Assembly (NCBI GenBank): GCA_030583905.1
Contig: CP129481.1
Span: 2,046,001-2,110,000 of the forward strand
From: Anaerolineales bacterium
Lineage (GTDB): Bacteria > Chloroflexota > Anaerolineae > Anaerolineales > Villigracilaceae
Length of the DNA stretch: 64,000 bases
Direction: 5' to 3'
The position numbers were made by a program, and so were the translations under genes. This document shows positions 55,873 to 64,000 of the stretch, one piece after another; position 1 is the stretch's first letter, and the number at the start of each line of letters is the position of its first letter. The notes under the pieces are model-generated. The model searched no databases, was not told the origin of the DNA, and saw only the letters and a program-made list of their open reading frames with translations.

Positions 55873-57128
55873 TTCCAACGGATGGGGAAAGATTATCTTT
55901 TCGTTTATTAACCAAAAACAGCCTTCTTCTTATTGTTTCCAATATTGGCGGTGCTGCGCTGAGTTTTGGAATTTCGATTTTAATAGGCAGGGGATTGGGA
56001 AAGTTGGAGTTGGGAAGCTGGACTTTTCTTTTTGCGTGGGTTGCCATTATTTCTTTGATGTGCGAGTTCGGAATAAATAGTCTGCTCACTCGCGATGTAT
56101 CCCGCTCTCCCGAAGTTGCTAATAGGCTGCTTGTTGCATCGCTTTCGGTTCAGATATTCTTTGCGGGAATTCTCGGTATGGTAATTTGGATTTTTTCTCC
56201 TCTTTTGAGCATCAATTCTGAGACATTTAATGCAATGCCGGCGGTTATAACCATTTCATTCGCGGGTATTGTTTATGGGTCGTTCACCGCAATATTTCGA
56301 TCTGTGCAATGGATTGCCCCGATCGTTTTTAGCAATATATTGGGATTGGTTGTCCAGTTGGCATTGTCGATCTTTGCGATTCGATTGGGCGGAGGGTTGC
56401 TCCATCTGATTTGGATTGCCGCGTTGATCGATATTGCACAGTTAATATCGGTCGGCATTTTGTGGTGGCTTAAATTGAGCAGGAGTGGAGGGGAACTTCG
56501 ATTTTCCATCGATACTTCCATAGTCATGGTAAAACATGCCGTTCCCTTTGCGTTGGCTGGGATTTTCGCTGCAATTCAAATGAGGTCAGCCACGATGATG
56601 GTTGGTTACTTGCGGGATACGGCTGAACTCGGTTTGTTTGGTGCAGCATCCCGCTGGAGCGAATCTGCGAAATTAATCCCCAATGGGATCTTCGGTGTCC
56701 TGTACCCGGCATTTGCCACAAAATATGGAATGGATTATTACAAAAGATCTGTTCCAATCATAAATGTGTTGGCAGTCGGTCTTGTTTTTACGCTATGCCT
56801 GTTCTCGGGTCCCATTCTCTATTTTAGTTATGGCGCAGAGTACGAACAGGGTTCGTCAATTCTTTTTTGGCTGGGCATCGGACTGTTGCCTTCTTTGTTG
56901 AACGGAAATATACAGTCTTATCTTTATGCGGCTGGCGAAGAAAAATATGCAACAAAAATGCGCGGACTTGCAGCTTGCATACAGATTCTGACAGGATTGC
57001 CATTGGTATATTTCTACGGTGCTGTAGGTGCCGCATTAAGTCTTCTCTTTGGGGAGATCGCGATCTGGCTGCCTTTGCGGAAAAGGATGCGAAAGATCAT
57101 GAACAAGCCGGTTGAGCGAATGGAATGA
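55857..57128 (+). CDS. Polysaccharide flippase (Wzx/MATE-like)
   Basis: The 423-residue protein has about twelve hydrophobic segments and the N-terminal pattern 'LLIVSNIGGAALSFGISILIGRGLGKLELGSWTF' (in part), typical of oligosaccharide flippases of the MOP superfamily. It would move a lipid-linked unit to the outer face of the membrane, for the Wzy-like polymerase at 44024. The start overlaps the amidohydrolase gene by 16 bases and its stop overlaps the next gene by 4. Confidence 0.86.
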   Translation: MYRKLIPTDGERLSFRLLTKNSLLLIVSNIGGAALSFGISILIGRGLGKLELGSWTFLFAWVAIISLMCEFGINSLLTRDVSRSPEVANRLLVASLSVQIFFAGILGMVIWIFSPLLSINSETFNAMPAVITISFAGIVYGSFTAIFRSVQWIAPIVFSNILGLVVQLALSIFAIRLGGGLLHLIWIAALIDIAQLISVGILWWLKLSRSGGELRFSIDTSIVMVKHAVPFALAGIFAAIQMRSATMMVGYLRDTAELGLFGAASRWSESAKLIPNGIFGVLYPAFATKYGMDYYKRSVPIINVLAVGLVFTLCLFSGPILYFSYGAEYEQGSSILFWLGIGLLPSLLNGNIQSYLYAAGEEKYATKMRGLAACIQILTGLPLVYFYGAVGAALSLLFGEIAIWLPLRKRMRKIMNKPVERME

Positions 57129-58606
57129 GCACGGTGATTGCAATGTCAAATGCTGGAATCTTGTCTCAGGTCCGCGAGAGATGGATATTGCTTGGATTGT
57201 TCCTGTTTGGATTGGCTATTCGGCTGGGTGTCATTGTCGGGAGCGGTTTTGATGGTCTTTATGGGCAGGATGCCTTTGCTTATCTTGATTACACTAAACA
57301 AATTCTCGAACTTGACCTGGCGGGTCCGTTTTATTGGCCGCTTGGGTATCCCGCATTGGCTGCGTTTGGCACACTTTTTGTCCGCGATCCTGTTGTTGGG
57401 GCGCAGGCTGTCAATGTGCTTTTTGGTGCTCTGTTACCCCTTTTGATATATCAGATTATCGGGCTCGTTCTTGATGCGTTGGGATTTAAGGATGTTGTCC
57501 TTTTCAAGGTCTTGGGCGGGTTTATCGCGGCGCTTGCCGGGCAATTGATCCACTCTTCCGTTGTGATCATGTCTGATATGTCAGCCTTGTTCTGGGCACT
57601 GCTCTCACTTTATGCCTTGTTGCAATTGAACCGCTCCTCGTCATGGGTTTGGCTTTATCTGTTTATCCTTCCCCTTGCTTTGGCGATAGCGACTCGTTGG
57701 TTGTACGCCGGTCTATTGTTGCCATTTAGCATCTATTTTGTAATTGCGCATTACTCCCTGCTTCGCTCGTCCCGTTTTGTTCTATTTGCAATACTCTCTT
57801 TATTGTTGATCGGTTTGCAATTCGTTTTTAGTCAAAATTCAGCTGAGCCGGTTCTTGGGCATATCTGGCTGGAAAATTGGAATCTGTCATATGCCTTTCA
57901 AACGATGTTCGATACCCCCGATGGGCGATTTCAGTACCGGTGGCCGCCTCTTGTGTTCTATGCCTCGCCGCTTTTTCACCCCTATTACCTGTTTCCGTTA
58001 TTGACTCCATTTGTCCTTGCAGGGATGTGGCGGCTGCGTGCTTCCAGAGTGCTGATACCGCTTGGCGGCTGGGTGATGATGCTCTATCTTTTCTTGATCG
58101 GTATCCCCTTCGAAAATTTCCGTTTTGGACTTGCGTTTTTTCCGCCAGTTATTATTTTTGCGGTTGTTGGGCTTGCCGTACCGCCTTTTTCGCTTCGTCG
58201 CTGGATCTTGACGGCTGTTTTCGTCTCTCTTATTGCATCTGTCCCATTTACGTATAAGGGATTAAGTGCCCTCTTTGATTTGAAATCACGCGAGTTGGGG
58301 TATGCTTCCTATGTAGAAAAAATGACATCTCCCGGCTCGACAGTTATCACCTTTAGTGCGACGCTGACCCTCGATCATTATACGGATGTCGAACCGGTTG
58401 ATCTTTATGTTCAGTCGCCTGTTACCCTTCAAGCATTAATGGATTCCGCATCACAGCCCGTTTATGTCTTCGTTCAAATAGAAAACTTGGAAACACAATG
58501 GGTGGGAAAGGCGCCTCTTGTGAATTATCTATGGCTGCGTGACAGTTTTGCCTTGCGCGAAATCGGAACCTATGACGATTGGGTTTTATACTCTACTGAC
58601 AGGTAG
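57125..58606 (+). CDS. GT-C-type membrane glycosyltransferase (ArnT/PMT-like)
   Basis: The 493-residue protein has about eleven membrane segments. Early in the sequence is an acidic loop, 'GLYGQDAFAYLDYTKQILE', matching the catalytic first-loop Asp of GT-C enzymes, and 'FYWPLGYPALAAFG' follows. The C-terminal 100 residues form a soluble domain. Such enzymes transfer sugars from polyprenyl phosphate on the outer membrane face. A specific substrate cannot be assigned. Confidence 0.78.
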   Translation: MSTVIAMSNAGILSQVRERWILLGLFLFGLAIRLGVIVGSGFDGLYGQDAFAYLDYTKQILELDLAGPFYWPLGYPALAAFGTLFVRDPVVGAQAVNVLFGALLPLLIYQIIGLVLDALGFKDVVLFKVLGGFIAALAGQLIHSSVVIMSDMSALFWALLSLYALLQLNRSSSWVWLYLFILPLALAIATRWLYAGLLLPFSIYFVIAHYSLLRSSRFVLFAILSLLLIGLQFVFSQNSAEPVLGHIWLENWNLSYAFQTMFDTPDGRFQYRWPPLVFYASPLFHPYYLFPLLTPFVLAGMWRLRASRVLIPLGGWVMMLYLFLIGIPFENFRFGLAFFPPVIIFAVVGLAVPPFSLRRWILTAVFVSLIASVPFTYKGLSALFDLKSRELGYASYVEKMTSPGSTVITFSATLTLDHYTDVEPVDLYVQSPVTLQALMDSASQPVYVFVQIENLETQWVGKAPLVNYLWLRDSFALREIGTYDDWVLYSTDR

Positions 58607-58611
58607 CCTTC

Positions 58612-59703
58612 ATGAAGATCGCAATTGTTGTGCCGGGTTTCTCTAAGAGTGAGCAGGATTGGTGTATTCCTGCCCTGCTCGATTATGTCCGTATTCTCGC
58701 TGCCCGGGCGGAAGTGCATATATTTACTTTGCGATGGCCCGAATGGAATGGGCTTTATTCTGTCTACGGCGCTACGGTTCATGCAATGGGCGGACGGAAA
58801 CAAATTGGCATGGGCGGGGCGTTTCGACTGTATGCGCGGACTGTACAAAAAATTACGATAGAGCATGAACGCGCGCCATTTTCTGTGATCCATGCATTTT
58901 GGGCAGATGAACCCGGATGGGTTGCCGCTTTGGCGTCAAGACGATTGAATATTCCGCTTGTCATCAGCCTGGCTGGCGGAGAGTTGGTGGGGATTCGCGA
59001 CATTCAATATGGTCTGCAACTCCTTCCCGGTCGAGACTTGTTGATACGTATGGGGTTGTCCTCGGCAAAATGGATCACTGCCGGGTCAAACTACCTGTTG
59101 GATATTGCAAAAAGACATCTTGGGAGCGCTGCTCAGCAAAAACTGGTTCTGGCTCCGCTTGGGGTCGATGTCGGGCGTTTTTGCCCAATTGTCGGGGAGG
59201 GCAGACGCGAAACGGTTCTCAATGTGGGATCGCTTTATCCAGTGAAAGGTCAAAATATGATTATTCGAGCTGTAAGCATGGTCCCGGATGCGCAGTTGGA
59301 GATTGCGGGCGAAGGTCCGCTTCTTTCTGGACTTCAAGCTGTCGCTTCCGCCCTGCAGATGGCTGACCGTGTAAAATTTCTGGGCGAAACTGCGCATGAT
59401 GAAATGCCGGAACTTTTCCGATCTGCGGCGCTTCTGCTTCAGGGATCCTTGTATGAATCGCAGGGAATGGCGGTTTTGGAAGCAGCCGCATGTGGAGTGG
59501 TTGGTATCGGTACGCGAGTTGGCGTTCTGCCTGAAATCGGGATTGCGGTTGCCGATGATCGTGAAATGGCTTGGCAGATCGACCGGTTGTTAAGAGACGA
59601 ACAACATCGAAAGATGCTGGGTGATGCTGCGCGGGAGACAGTTGTTCAAAGGTTTTCCCTGGAACTCAGCCTGGAAAGGTTTTTGAGTTTGTACAGCCAA
59701 TGA
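58612..59703 (+). CDS. Glycosyltransferase family 4
   Basis: The 363-residue GT-B protein has 'VLNVGSLYPVKGQNMIIRAVS', 'LEIAGEGPLLSGLQAV', 'KFLGETAHDEMPELFRSA' and 'SLYESQGMAVLEAAACGVVGIGTRVG' with the conserved Glu. It begins five bases after the GT-C gene and is the last gene in the long glycan operon. The donor and acceptor sugars are unknown. Confidence 0.9.
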   Translation: MKIAIVVPGFSKSEQDWCIPALLDYVRILAARAEVHIFTLRWPEWNGLYSVYGATVHAMGGRKQIGMGGAFRLYARTVQKITIEHERAPFSVIHAFWADEPGWVAALASRRLNIPLVISLAGGELVGIRDIQYGLQLLPGRDLLIRMGLSSAKWITAGSNYLLDIAKRHLGSAAQQKLVLAPLGVDVGRFCPIVGEGRRETVLNVGSLYPVKGQNMIIRAVSMVPDAQLEIAGEGPLLSGLQAVASALQMADRVKFLGETAHDEMPELFRSAALLLQGSLYESQGMAVLEAAACGVVGIGTRVGVLPEIGIAVADDREMAWQIDRLLRDEQHRKMLGDAARETVVQRFSLELSLERFLSLYSQ

Positions 59704-59836
59704 GTAGAATTCTTGACCCGCTGGGGAAGATTTTTGGCAACTTTCCCTTATTTTCTTCGTATACTTTAAAAGACTTTCAATTTCCACAAAAAAGTTATAC
59801 ACTAATACTGAATTCCACAACACAGGAGAATGAACT

Positions 59837-60367
59837 ATGAACAAACAAGGTCGTTCACAACTTGCACTCGGCGTCCTGCTGATCCTGCTCGGCGGATGGT
59901 TCCTGCTGGACCGCACAGTCCCCGCCTTCCATGATTTCTTTTCAAAGTACACTGAATGGCCCGTCAACCTGCTCTTGATCGGCGGTGTGATCTTCGTTTT
60001 GGGTCTTGTGCTTGGTTCGCCCGGCATGTCTGTCCCTGCCGCGATCGTTGCGGGTATCGGCGGCATTTTTTATTACCAACAGGCTAGCGGCGATTACGGT
60101 TCATGGTCGTACATGTGGACTCTCATCCCCGGATTTGTCGGTGTTGGAAGCGTCCTTGCAGGCTTGCTCGGCGATAACACCTCGCATAACCTCAAGCGCG
60201 GCATGAACATGATCGTGTTCAGCGCCGTATTGTTCCTCGTCTTTTCCGCCTTCTTTGGCGGCTGGACGATCCTTGGTAGTTACGGTCCTGCCATTCTGCT
60301 GATCCTGCTTGGTTTATATGTGCTTGGCAATGGCTTATATCGCTCCTATCGCAAGCAGGGAGAATAA
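59837..60367 (+). CDS. LiaI/LiaF-like membrane protein
   Basis: The 176-residue protein has four to five hydrophobic segments, beginning 'RSQLALGVLLILLGGWFLLDR', which matches the LiaI-LiaF-like transmembrane region. It is the first of three adjacent genes with similar N-termini. CAGGAG precedes the start. In Bacillus such proteins regulate the envelope-stress LiaRS system; no sensor kinase is seen here. The gene ends one base before the next gene's start codon. Confidence 0.75.
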   Translation: MNKQGRSQLALGVLLILLGGWFLLDRTVPAFHDFFSKYTEWPVNLLLIGGVIFVLGLVLGSPGMSVPAAIVAGIGGIFYYQQASGDYGSWSYMWTLIPGFVGVGSVLAGLLGDNTSHNLKRGMNMIVFSAVLFLVFSAFFGGWTILGSYGPAILLILLGLYVLGNGLYRSYRKQGE

Positions 60368-60368
60368 C

Positions 60369-61154
60369 ATGCGCCGCAATCAATTATTTTGGGGCGGCAT
60401 CCTGGTTTTGCTCGGCTTTGTGATGCTCGCCAATGCCATGGGGATAACCCTCCCGAATGGCAATTCACTGATGAGTCTTTTCTTCCCCCTGCTCCTCATC
60501 GGGTTTGGCATTTTTGTGTTGGTCGGCGTTTTTATGCGCGGCAAGGTCGACACCGAATCCGCGAGCATTGACCTGCAGGGCGCATCCGAAGCCGGTTTGC
60601 GGATCAATCACGGCGCGGGCGAGTTGAACGTTCGGAGCGGCGCAGGCGCCAATGAATTCATGCGCGGCTCGTTCGTGGGCGGGGTGGAGCACAAAACCTC
60701 GAGAAACGGTGACAGGCTTGAGGTCAAGATGCGACCCGCAAAGGATTTCGTCGATTTTCCATTCTTTGGACCGCGGTCCCAGCTTGATTGGGATGTTGCT
60801 CTCAATGCGTCCGTCCCGACGAAGCTGGATTTCAGCCTTGGCGCGAACAAATCCAATCTTGACCTGCACGACATGACCATCACCGATTTGCGTTTCAAAA
60901 CGGGAGCCAGCGATACGACGCTCACCCTGCCGGCAAAAGGGCGCCTCAACGCGGACTTTGAAATTGGTGCGGCATCTTTGACCTTGATCGTCCCCGATGG
61001 CGTTGCGATCCGGGTCCGCGCTTCGCTCGGCGCAGGTGACTTGAGCGTGAACCGCTCCCGCTTTCCGCAGGATGTATCGCCTGACTTTGAGACCGCTGCC
61101 AACGCGGTGGATATTCATGTCAAAGGCGGCGCATGTTCAGTAAAGGTGAAGTAA
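60369..61154 (+). CDS. LiaF-like protein with toastrack-type (adhesin-like) domain
   Basis: The 261-residue protein has two N-terminal membrane segments ('NQLFWGGILVLLGFVMLANAMGI', then 'LFFPLLLIGFGIFVLVGVFM'). A beta-rich domain of repeated short strands follows ('LRINHGAGELNVRSGAGANEF', 'LDFSLGANKSNLDLHDMTITDL', 'GAASLTLIVPDGVAIRV'), as in LiaF/DUF2154 and related solenoids. GGGAG precedes the start at 60369. It probably senses or responds to envelope conditions. It is followed by a third membrane protein gene. Confidence 0.78.
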   Translation: MRRNQLFWGGILVLLGFVMLANAMGITLPNGNSLMSLFFPLLLIGFGIFVLVGVFMRGKVDTESASIDLQGASEAGLRINHGAGELNVRSGAGANEFMRGSFVGGVEHKTSRNGDRLEVKMRPAKDFVDFPFFGPRSQLDWDVALNASVPTKLDFSLGANKSNLDLHDMTITDLRFKTGASDTTLTLPAKGRLNADFEIGAASLTLIVPDGVAIRVRASLGAGDLSVNRSRFPQDVSPDFETAANAVDIHVKGGACSVKVK

Positions 61155-61165
61155 AAGGTATTGAT

Positions 61166-61930
61166 ATGAAACGATTTGATCTGCGAATTGTCTTTGGGTT
61201 GATGCTCATCCTCGGCGGCGGACTCGCGCTGGCTCAGGCGATGGGCTATTTGCAAAACGCCTCCGATTATTTTTGGGGTGGTGTCTTCCTTGTTGCCGGG
61301 CTGACCTTTCTCGCGATGCTTTTCGGCGGGCACTGGTGGAGCGCTTTTCCCGGTTTTACGCTCGCCGCGCTTGGCGTGCTGATCCTGCTCCCCGACTCGC
61401 TGGAAGACATTGGCGGCGCGGTCTTTTTGGGCGGGATTGCGCTTTCCTTCTGGTATGTGTATTTCACCAGCCGCGACGAACGCTGGTGGGCGATCATTCC
61501 AGCCGGCGTGTTGACCGCGCTTGCGCTGCTTATCCTTGCTTCCGCGCAGTTTGAAGAATATTCCGGCGCGATCGTATTAGGCGGAATAGGGCTGACCTTC
61601 TTTGTCGTGTATCTGACGAATCGGTTGGAGCGCTGGTGGGCATTGATTCCTGCCGGCGTGCTTGCTACCCTTGCCGGTGTGACGATTGCCGCGGAGCAGT
61701 TCGGCGAGTTTCAGACGGCAGGCTTTTTCTTTTTCGGCTTGGCGTTGACCTTCCTGCTCGTTGCCGTGCTGGCGAAAATGAGTTGGGCGTACTGGCCCGC
61801 CGGGGTGTTGGGCATCATGGGCTTTCTGGGGATCGCGTCCCTGCTCGATTTTGCCAACTATATCTGGGCGATTGCGCTGATTGTAGCGGGAGGCTTTTTG
61901 CTGTTCCGTTATTTCTCCAGGCGGGCTTAA
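61166..61930 (+). CDS. Multi-pass membrane protein of the LiaF-like cluster
   Basis: The 254-residue protein has about eight hydrophobic segments arranged as a repeated unit: 'RWWAIIPAGVLTALALLIL' and 'RWWALIPAGVLATLAGVTI' show an internal duplication of about 55 residues. The N-terminus 'LRIVFGLMLILGGGLALAQAMGYL' resembles the two preceding proteins. The start at 61166 follows AAAGG. The function is unknown. A strong terminator follows. Confidence 0.72.
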   Translation: MKRFDLRIVFGLMLILGGGLALAQAMGYLQNASDYFWGGVFLVAGLTFLAMLFGGHWWSAFPGFTLAALGVLILLPDSLEDIGGAVFLGGIALSFWYVYFTSRDERWWAIIPAGVLTALALLILASAQFEEYSGAIVLGGIGLTFFVVYLTNRLERWWALIPAGVLATLAGVTIAAEQFGEFQTAGFFFFGLALTFLLVAVLAKMSWAYWPAGVLGIMGFLGIASLLDFANYIWAIALIVAGGFLLFRYFSRRA

Positions 61931-61946
61931 ACACGCCCGATTGAAT

Positions 61947-61990
61947 CAGACACCCCTGCCGGTACTGCAGGGGTGTCTGTGTTTTATTTT
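61947..61990 (+). terminator. Rho-independent terminator after the LiaF-like cluster
   Basis: A 13-bp perfect stem (CAGACACCCCTGC and its complement) with a 7-base loop is followed by TGTTTTATTTT. Confidence 0.88.
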
Positions 61991-62229
61991 GCTTCTTCCA
62001 CATGAATTTCAGGGAAGAATTGATGTACTGTTCCCTCCACCCAGCCATGCAGCGTGGAGGGCAGAAGCGGACAATTCAAACACGCTCCGCCCAGTTTGAC
62101 CTTGAGCGCATCCCCTTCCAAGGAGATGAATTCCACAGTTCCTCCATGGAATTGCTCGATATAGGCGCTCAAATTCTCCAAGAGATGGCGGATCTGCATT
62201 TCGCGGTTTTCAGTATTTATTGTGTTCAT
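61984..62229 (-). CDS. NifU-like C-terminal domain protein
   Basis: The 81-residue protein matches the NifU C-terminal (Nfu) domain: 'LLENLSAYIEQFHGGTVEFISLEGDALKVKLGGACLNCP', with the CxxC pair Cys50/Cys53 that binds a 4Fe-4S cluster. Nfu proteins carry iron-sulfur clusters to target enzymes. The start at 62229 overlaps the stop of the cyclic-nucleotide-binding gene, indicating coupled translation; an ATG at 62244 is possible but lies in that gene. Confidence 0.82.
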   Translation of the reverse strand: MNTINTENREMQIRHLLENLSAYIEQFHGGTVEFISLEGDALKVKLGGACLNCPLLPSTLHGWVEGTVHQFFPEIHVEEAK

Positions 62230-62768
62230 AAGCCGGTTTCCCATTTGTCTTTATGATTGGAATCCAAGAAAGCCTGGATCTGTGCGTGCGCATTCTCCCA
62301 TCTGGGGGCGACAATGCGCGCCAGACGGTTGATGATGGTCTGCCCTGTTTTGGGATGCTCCTCAACCAGTTTCCACAGATTCTGCCCGTGAACGCGGATC
62401 GCGTCAACCGGCGATTCGCTGACAATGCTGCTGGTATATTTTGGGCTTCGGATCACCGCCGACCAGCCGAATACATCCCCTTCGCGTAGGCGGGTCAGGA
62501 TGATCGGCGGACCATCGTACGGTTTGTACCGGATGCCAACCCTTCCACTCAGGATCAGATATACGTAATCAGCGGGGCCGCCCTGCTCAAAGATGACCGT
62601 TTCCGTCTGGCAGAAAAAAGGCTCAAAGAGAGGCTTCACCAACATGATCTGATCAGGCTCAAGGTCCTGAAAGAGCGGAATGTAGGGCAGGTTTTCCAAC
62701 ATTATCATTGCATGGTAATCAACGCGCGGACAGGTTTCCAGTATCATCCATCCTAAAGAGGGTGACAT
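62226..62768 (-). CDS. Cyclic nucleotide-binding-domain protein
   Basis: The 180-residue protein is a cNMP-binding domain of the CRP/FNR type, with 'IPLFQDLEPDQIMLVKPLFEPFFCQTETVIFEQGGPADYVYLILSGRVGI' (in segments) and 'LREGDVFGWSAVI'. It lacks a helix-turn-helix domain; the C-terminal 40 residues are helical. It may sense a nucleotide or redox signal and act through a partner. It overlaps the Nfu-like gene by 4 bases and is divergent from the TlpA-like gene. Confidence 0.82.
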   Translation of the reverse strand: MSPSLGWMILETCPRVDYHAMIMLENLPYIPLFQDLEPDQIMLVKPLFEPFFCQTETVIFEQGGPADYVYLILSGRVGIRYKPYDGPPIILTRLREGDVFGWSAVIRSPKYTSSIVSESPVDAIRVHGQNLWKLVEEHPKTGQTIINRLARIVAPRWENAHAQIQAFLDSNHKDKWETGL

Positions 62769-62905
62769 TAATCCCCTTTTTATTTGCCGCTAAAAATCCT
62801 GCGTTATACTTTGTGAAATCGGTAATTTTTACAGTTTTCATCGCTTCATGAATTTGATGACATGCGATGATCTTCCGCCCGACGCGGGCGGCTTAATGGA
62901 ATGAT

Positions 62906-63472
62906 ATGACAGTTTCTTCACAACCTTCCCCGGGGCGTTTTTTTGCACTGCTTTTAATTGGATTTGGATTGATCGCGATCGGGGTCATGTTCATCCTGCT
63001 TTTGGATATCCCACCCGCCTCGACCCAGGACTTTTCAACTGTTCCTGCCCAGGTTGATTTTCCCGCCCCCGAACTGGATCTCATGAATCTGGCTGGCGAA
63101 CCGGTCTCCCTTGCCGACCATCGAGGCGATGTGGTGCTGGTCAATCTCTGGGCAACGTGGTGCCCGCCTTGCCGCGAGGAAATGCCGGCGCTGCTTTTCT
63201 TCTACGAAAAATATAAATCCAATGGGTTTGTTCTGGTTGCCATTGACCAGGGGGAAACGGCGGAAAAGGTCCAACCGTTTGTGGATGAATTCAAACTGAC
63301 ATTTCCGATCTGGCTGGATCAGGCGAGTGAAGCCGGACGCGCGTTCAAGACTATGAGCCTGCCGAGTTCTTATGTTATTGACCGGCAGGGGCAGGTGCGC
63401 CTGATGTGGATCGGCGGAATCTCAGAGCGGAATCTCGAAAAATTTGTCCCTGCAATTATCAAGGAAAAATAG
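62906..63472 (+). CDS. TlpA/ResA-like membrane-anchored thioredoxin
   Basis: The 188-residue protein has one N-terminal membrane segment (about residues 11-33) and a redoxin domain with active site Cys86-Pro-Pro-Cys89 in 'LWATWCPPCREEMP'. 'VPFVDEFKLTFPIWLDQ'-like sequence and the cis-Pro region 'SLPSSYVIDRQGQ' follow. Such proteins reduce extracytoplasmic disulfides, for example in cytochrome c maturation. It converges on the peptidase gene with 6 bases between the stops. Confidence 0.88.
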   Translation: MTVSSQPSPGRFFALLLIGFGLIAIGVMFILLLDIPPASTQDFSTVPAQVDFPAPELDLMNLAGEPVSLADHRGDVVLVNLWATWCPPCREEMPALLFFYEKYKSNGFVLVAIDQGETAEKVQPFVDEFKLTFPIWLDQASEAGRAFKTMSLPSSYVIDRQGQVRLMWIGGISERNLEKFVPAIIKEK

Positions 63473-63478
63473 AAGAAA

Positions 63479-64000
63479 TCACGGGTAACTGCCATTGATG
63501 GCAGTAAATGCGTCACTGCAATCGCAGGCGCGGACGACGGCGCTGCCTTTGGTGAGCGTTCCCAGATACTCCCTGTTCCCGTTGCGGACGGTCCAGCCGC
63601 TTAGCACGAAGGGGATCGGGCTGTCTGCGGCGACCCATTCGCCGTTGTATTTGCGTGCCACATGGACGTGCGTGCCGGTCGAGCGCCCGCCTTCACAGGA
63701 TGGATAGCCGATCATATCTCCAACCCTTAATGTCGAACCAAGCGGTGCAAGTGAGTTGGTGGCAAGATGCAGGTAGTAGATCACCCAGCCTGTGCGTTCA
63801 TTCCCATCCATGTCAAGGTCGAGTGCAACGCCTTCCTGCGGGTTGGAACGCACCACGAGTCCATCCGCCATGGCAATGGCGTAATTCTCTTCTTTGGCAG
63901 GGAAACAGCCGGCTTTTTCCATGGGCGGGGCAAAGTCAATCGCGGAGAACGGTTCGCCGGAGCCCCAACCAGTGTGCGGACCGCCGGTGAAGCTCCAAGT
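63479..64000 (-). CDS. M23-type peptidase domain protein (5' partial)
   Basis: The frame is open through the right edge of the window, so the gene is truncated; the first internal ATG is at 63922. The visible 173 residues include 'HTGWGSGEPFSAIDFAPP' (metal-ligand His...Asp), 'GWVIYYLHLA' and 'STGTHVHVARKYNGEW' with the HxH motif. This matches LytM/M23 zinc endopeptidases acting on peptidoglycan. It probably has an N-terminal signal and more domains beyond the window. Confidence 0.8.
   Translation of the reverse strand, partial: TWSFTGGPHTGWGSGEPFSAIDFAPPMEKAGCFPAKEENYAIAMADGLVVRSNPQEGVALDLDMDGNERTGWVIYYLHLATNSLAPLGSTLRVGDMIGYPSCEGGRSTGTHVHVARKYNGEWVAADSPIPFVLSGWTVRNGNREYLGTLTKGSAVVRACDCSDAFTAINGSYP

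Overview
The window is a single bacterial chromosomal segment of moderately high GC, mostly typical protein-coding DNA, with several AT-rich islands. No rRNA, tRNA or CRISPR array is visible. I infer a member of the Chloroflexota, probably class Anaerolineae. The reasons are the repeat-rich intergenic style and two secreted proteins sharing a C-terminal module that I associate from memory with that group. No ribosomal marker is present to prove it.

Layout. 0-7 kb holds housekeeping genes: an ExoD-like protein cut by the window edge, a Ca2+/Na+ antiporter, HemW, a methyltransferase, a speD-speE polyamine operon, and a glyoxalase-fold dioxygenase overlapping an esterase. 7-12 kb is a restriction region: a type IIG restriction-modification enzyme and a DUF559 endonuclease embedded in copies of one nested palindromic repeat. 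12-18 kb encodes two large secreted proteins. 18-21 kb is an AT-rich accessory island (membrane-anchored Mrr-type nuclease, FRG-domain protein). 21-24 kb is a pyruvate dehydrogenase E1alpha-E1beta-E2 operon. 24-31 kb holds a small membrane protein, a HEAT-repeat protein, a three-gene operon headed by a probable selenocysteine-containing thioredoxin, an EF-G-like GTPase and two unknown membrane proteins.

31.6-36.1 kb is a sulfur-carrier cysteine biosynthesis locus: two ThiS/MoaD-like carriers, a CysM-like synthase, a JAMM protease, a DUF4395 protein, a thioredoxin and a MoeZ-type E1-rhodanese. It resembles the mycobacterial CysO-CysM-Mec system and carries a Cys-rich, attenuator-like leader. 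36.3-40.4 kb is an AT-rich array of three same-strand accessory genes. Each is flanked by cassette-specific inverted ends next to shared flanks, which looks like integron-type gene cassettes without an integrase in view. 40.9 kb encodes an LLM-class oxidoreductase.

41.8-59.7 kb is a polysaccharide or surface-glycan locus: four or five glycosyltransferases, a Wzy-like polymerase/ligase and a Wzx-like flippase. Into it is inserted an unusual set of four radical SAM enzymes (three of B12-binding architecture), two methyltransferases, a nucleotidyltransferase-like protein and an amidohydrolase. 59.8-62 kb carries three LiaF-like envelope proteins. 62-64 kb has a cyclic-nucleotide-binding/NifU-like pair, a TlpA-like thioredoxin and an M23 peptidase cut by the window edge.

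The strongest items for follow-up are the cassette array, the UGA-containing thioredoxin with a SECIS-like hairpin, palindromic repeats inserted in frame into proteins (type IIG enzyme, HemW, the second sulfur carrier), and the radical SAM cluster in the glycan locus.
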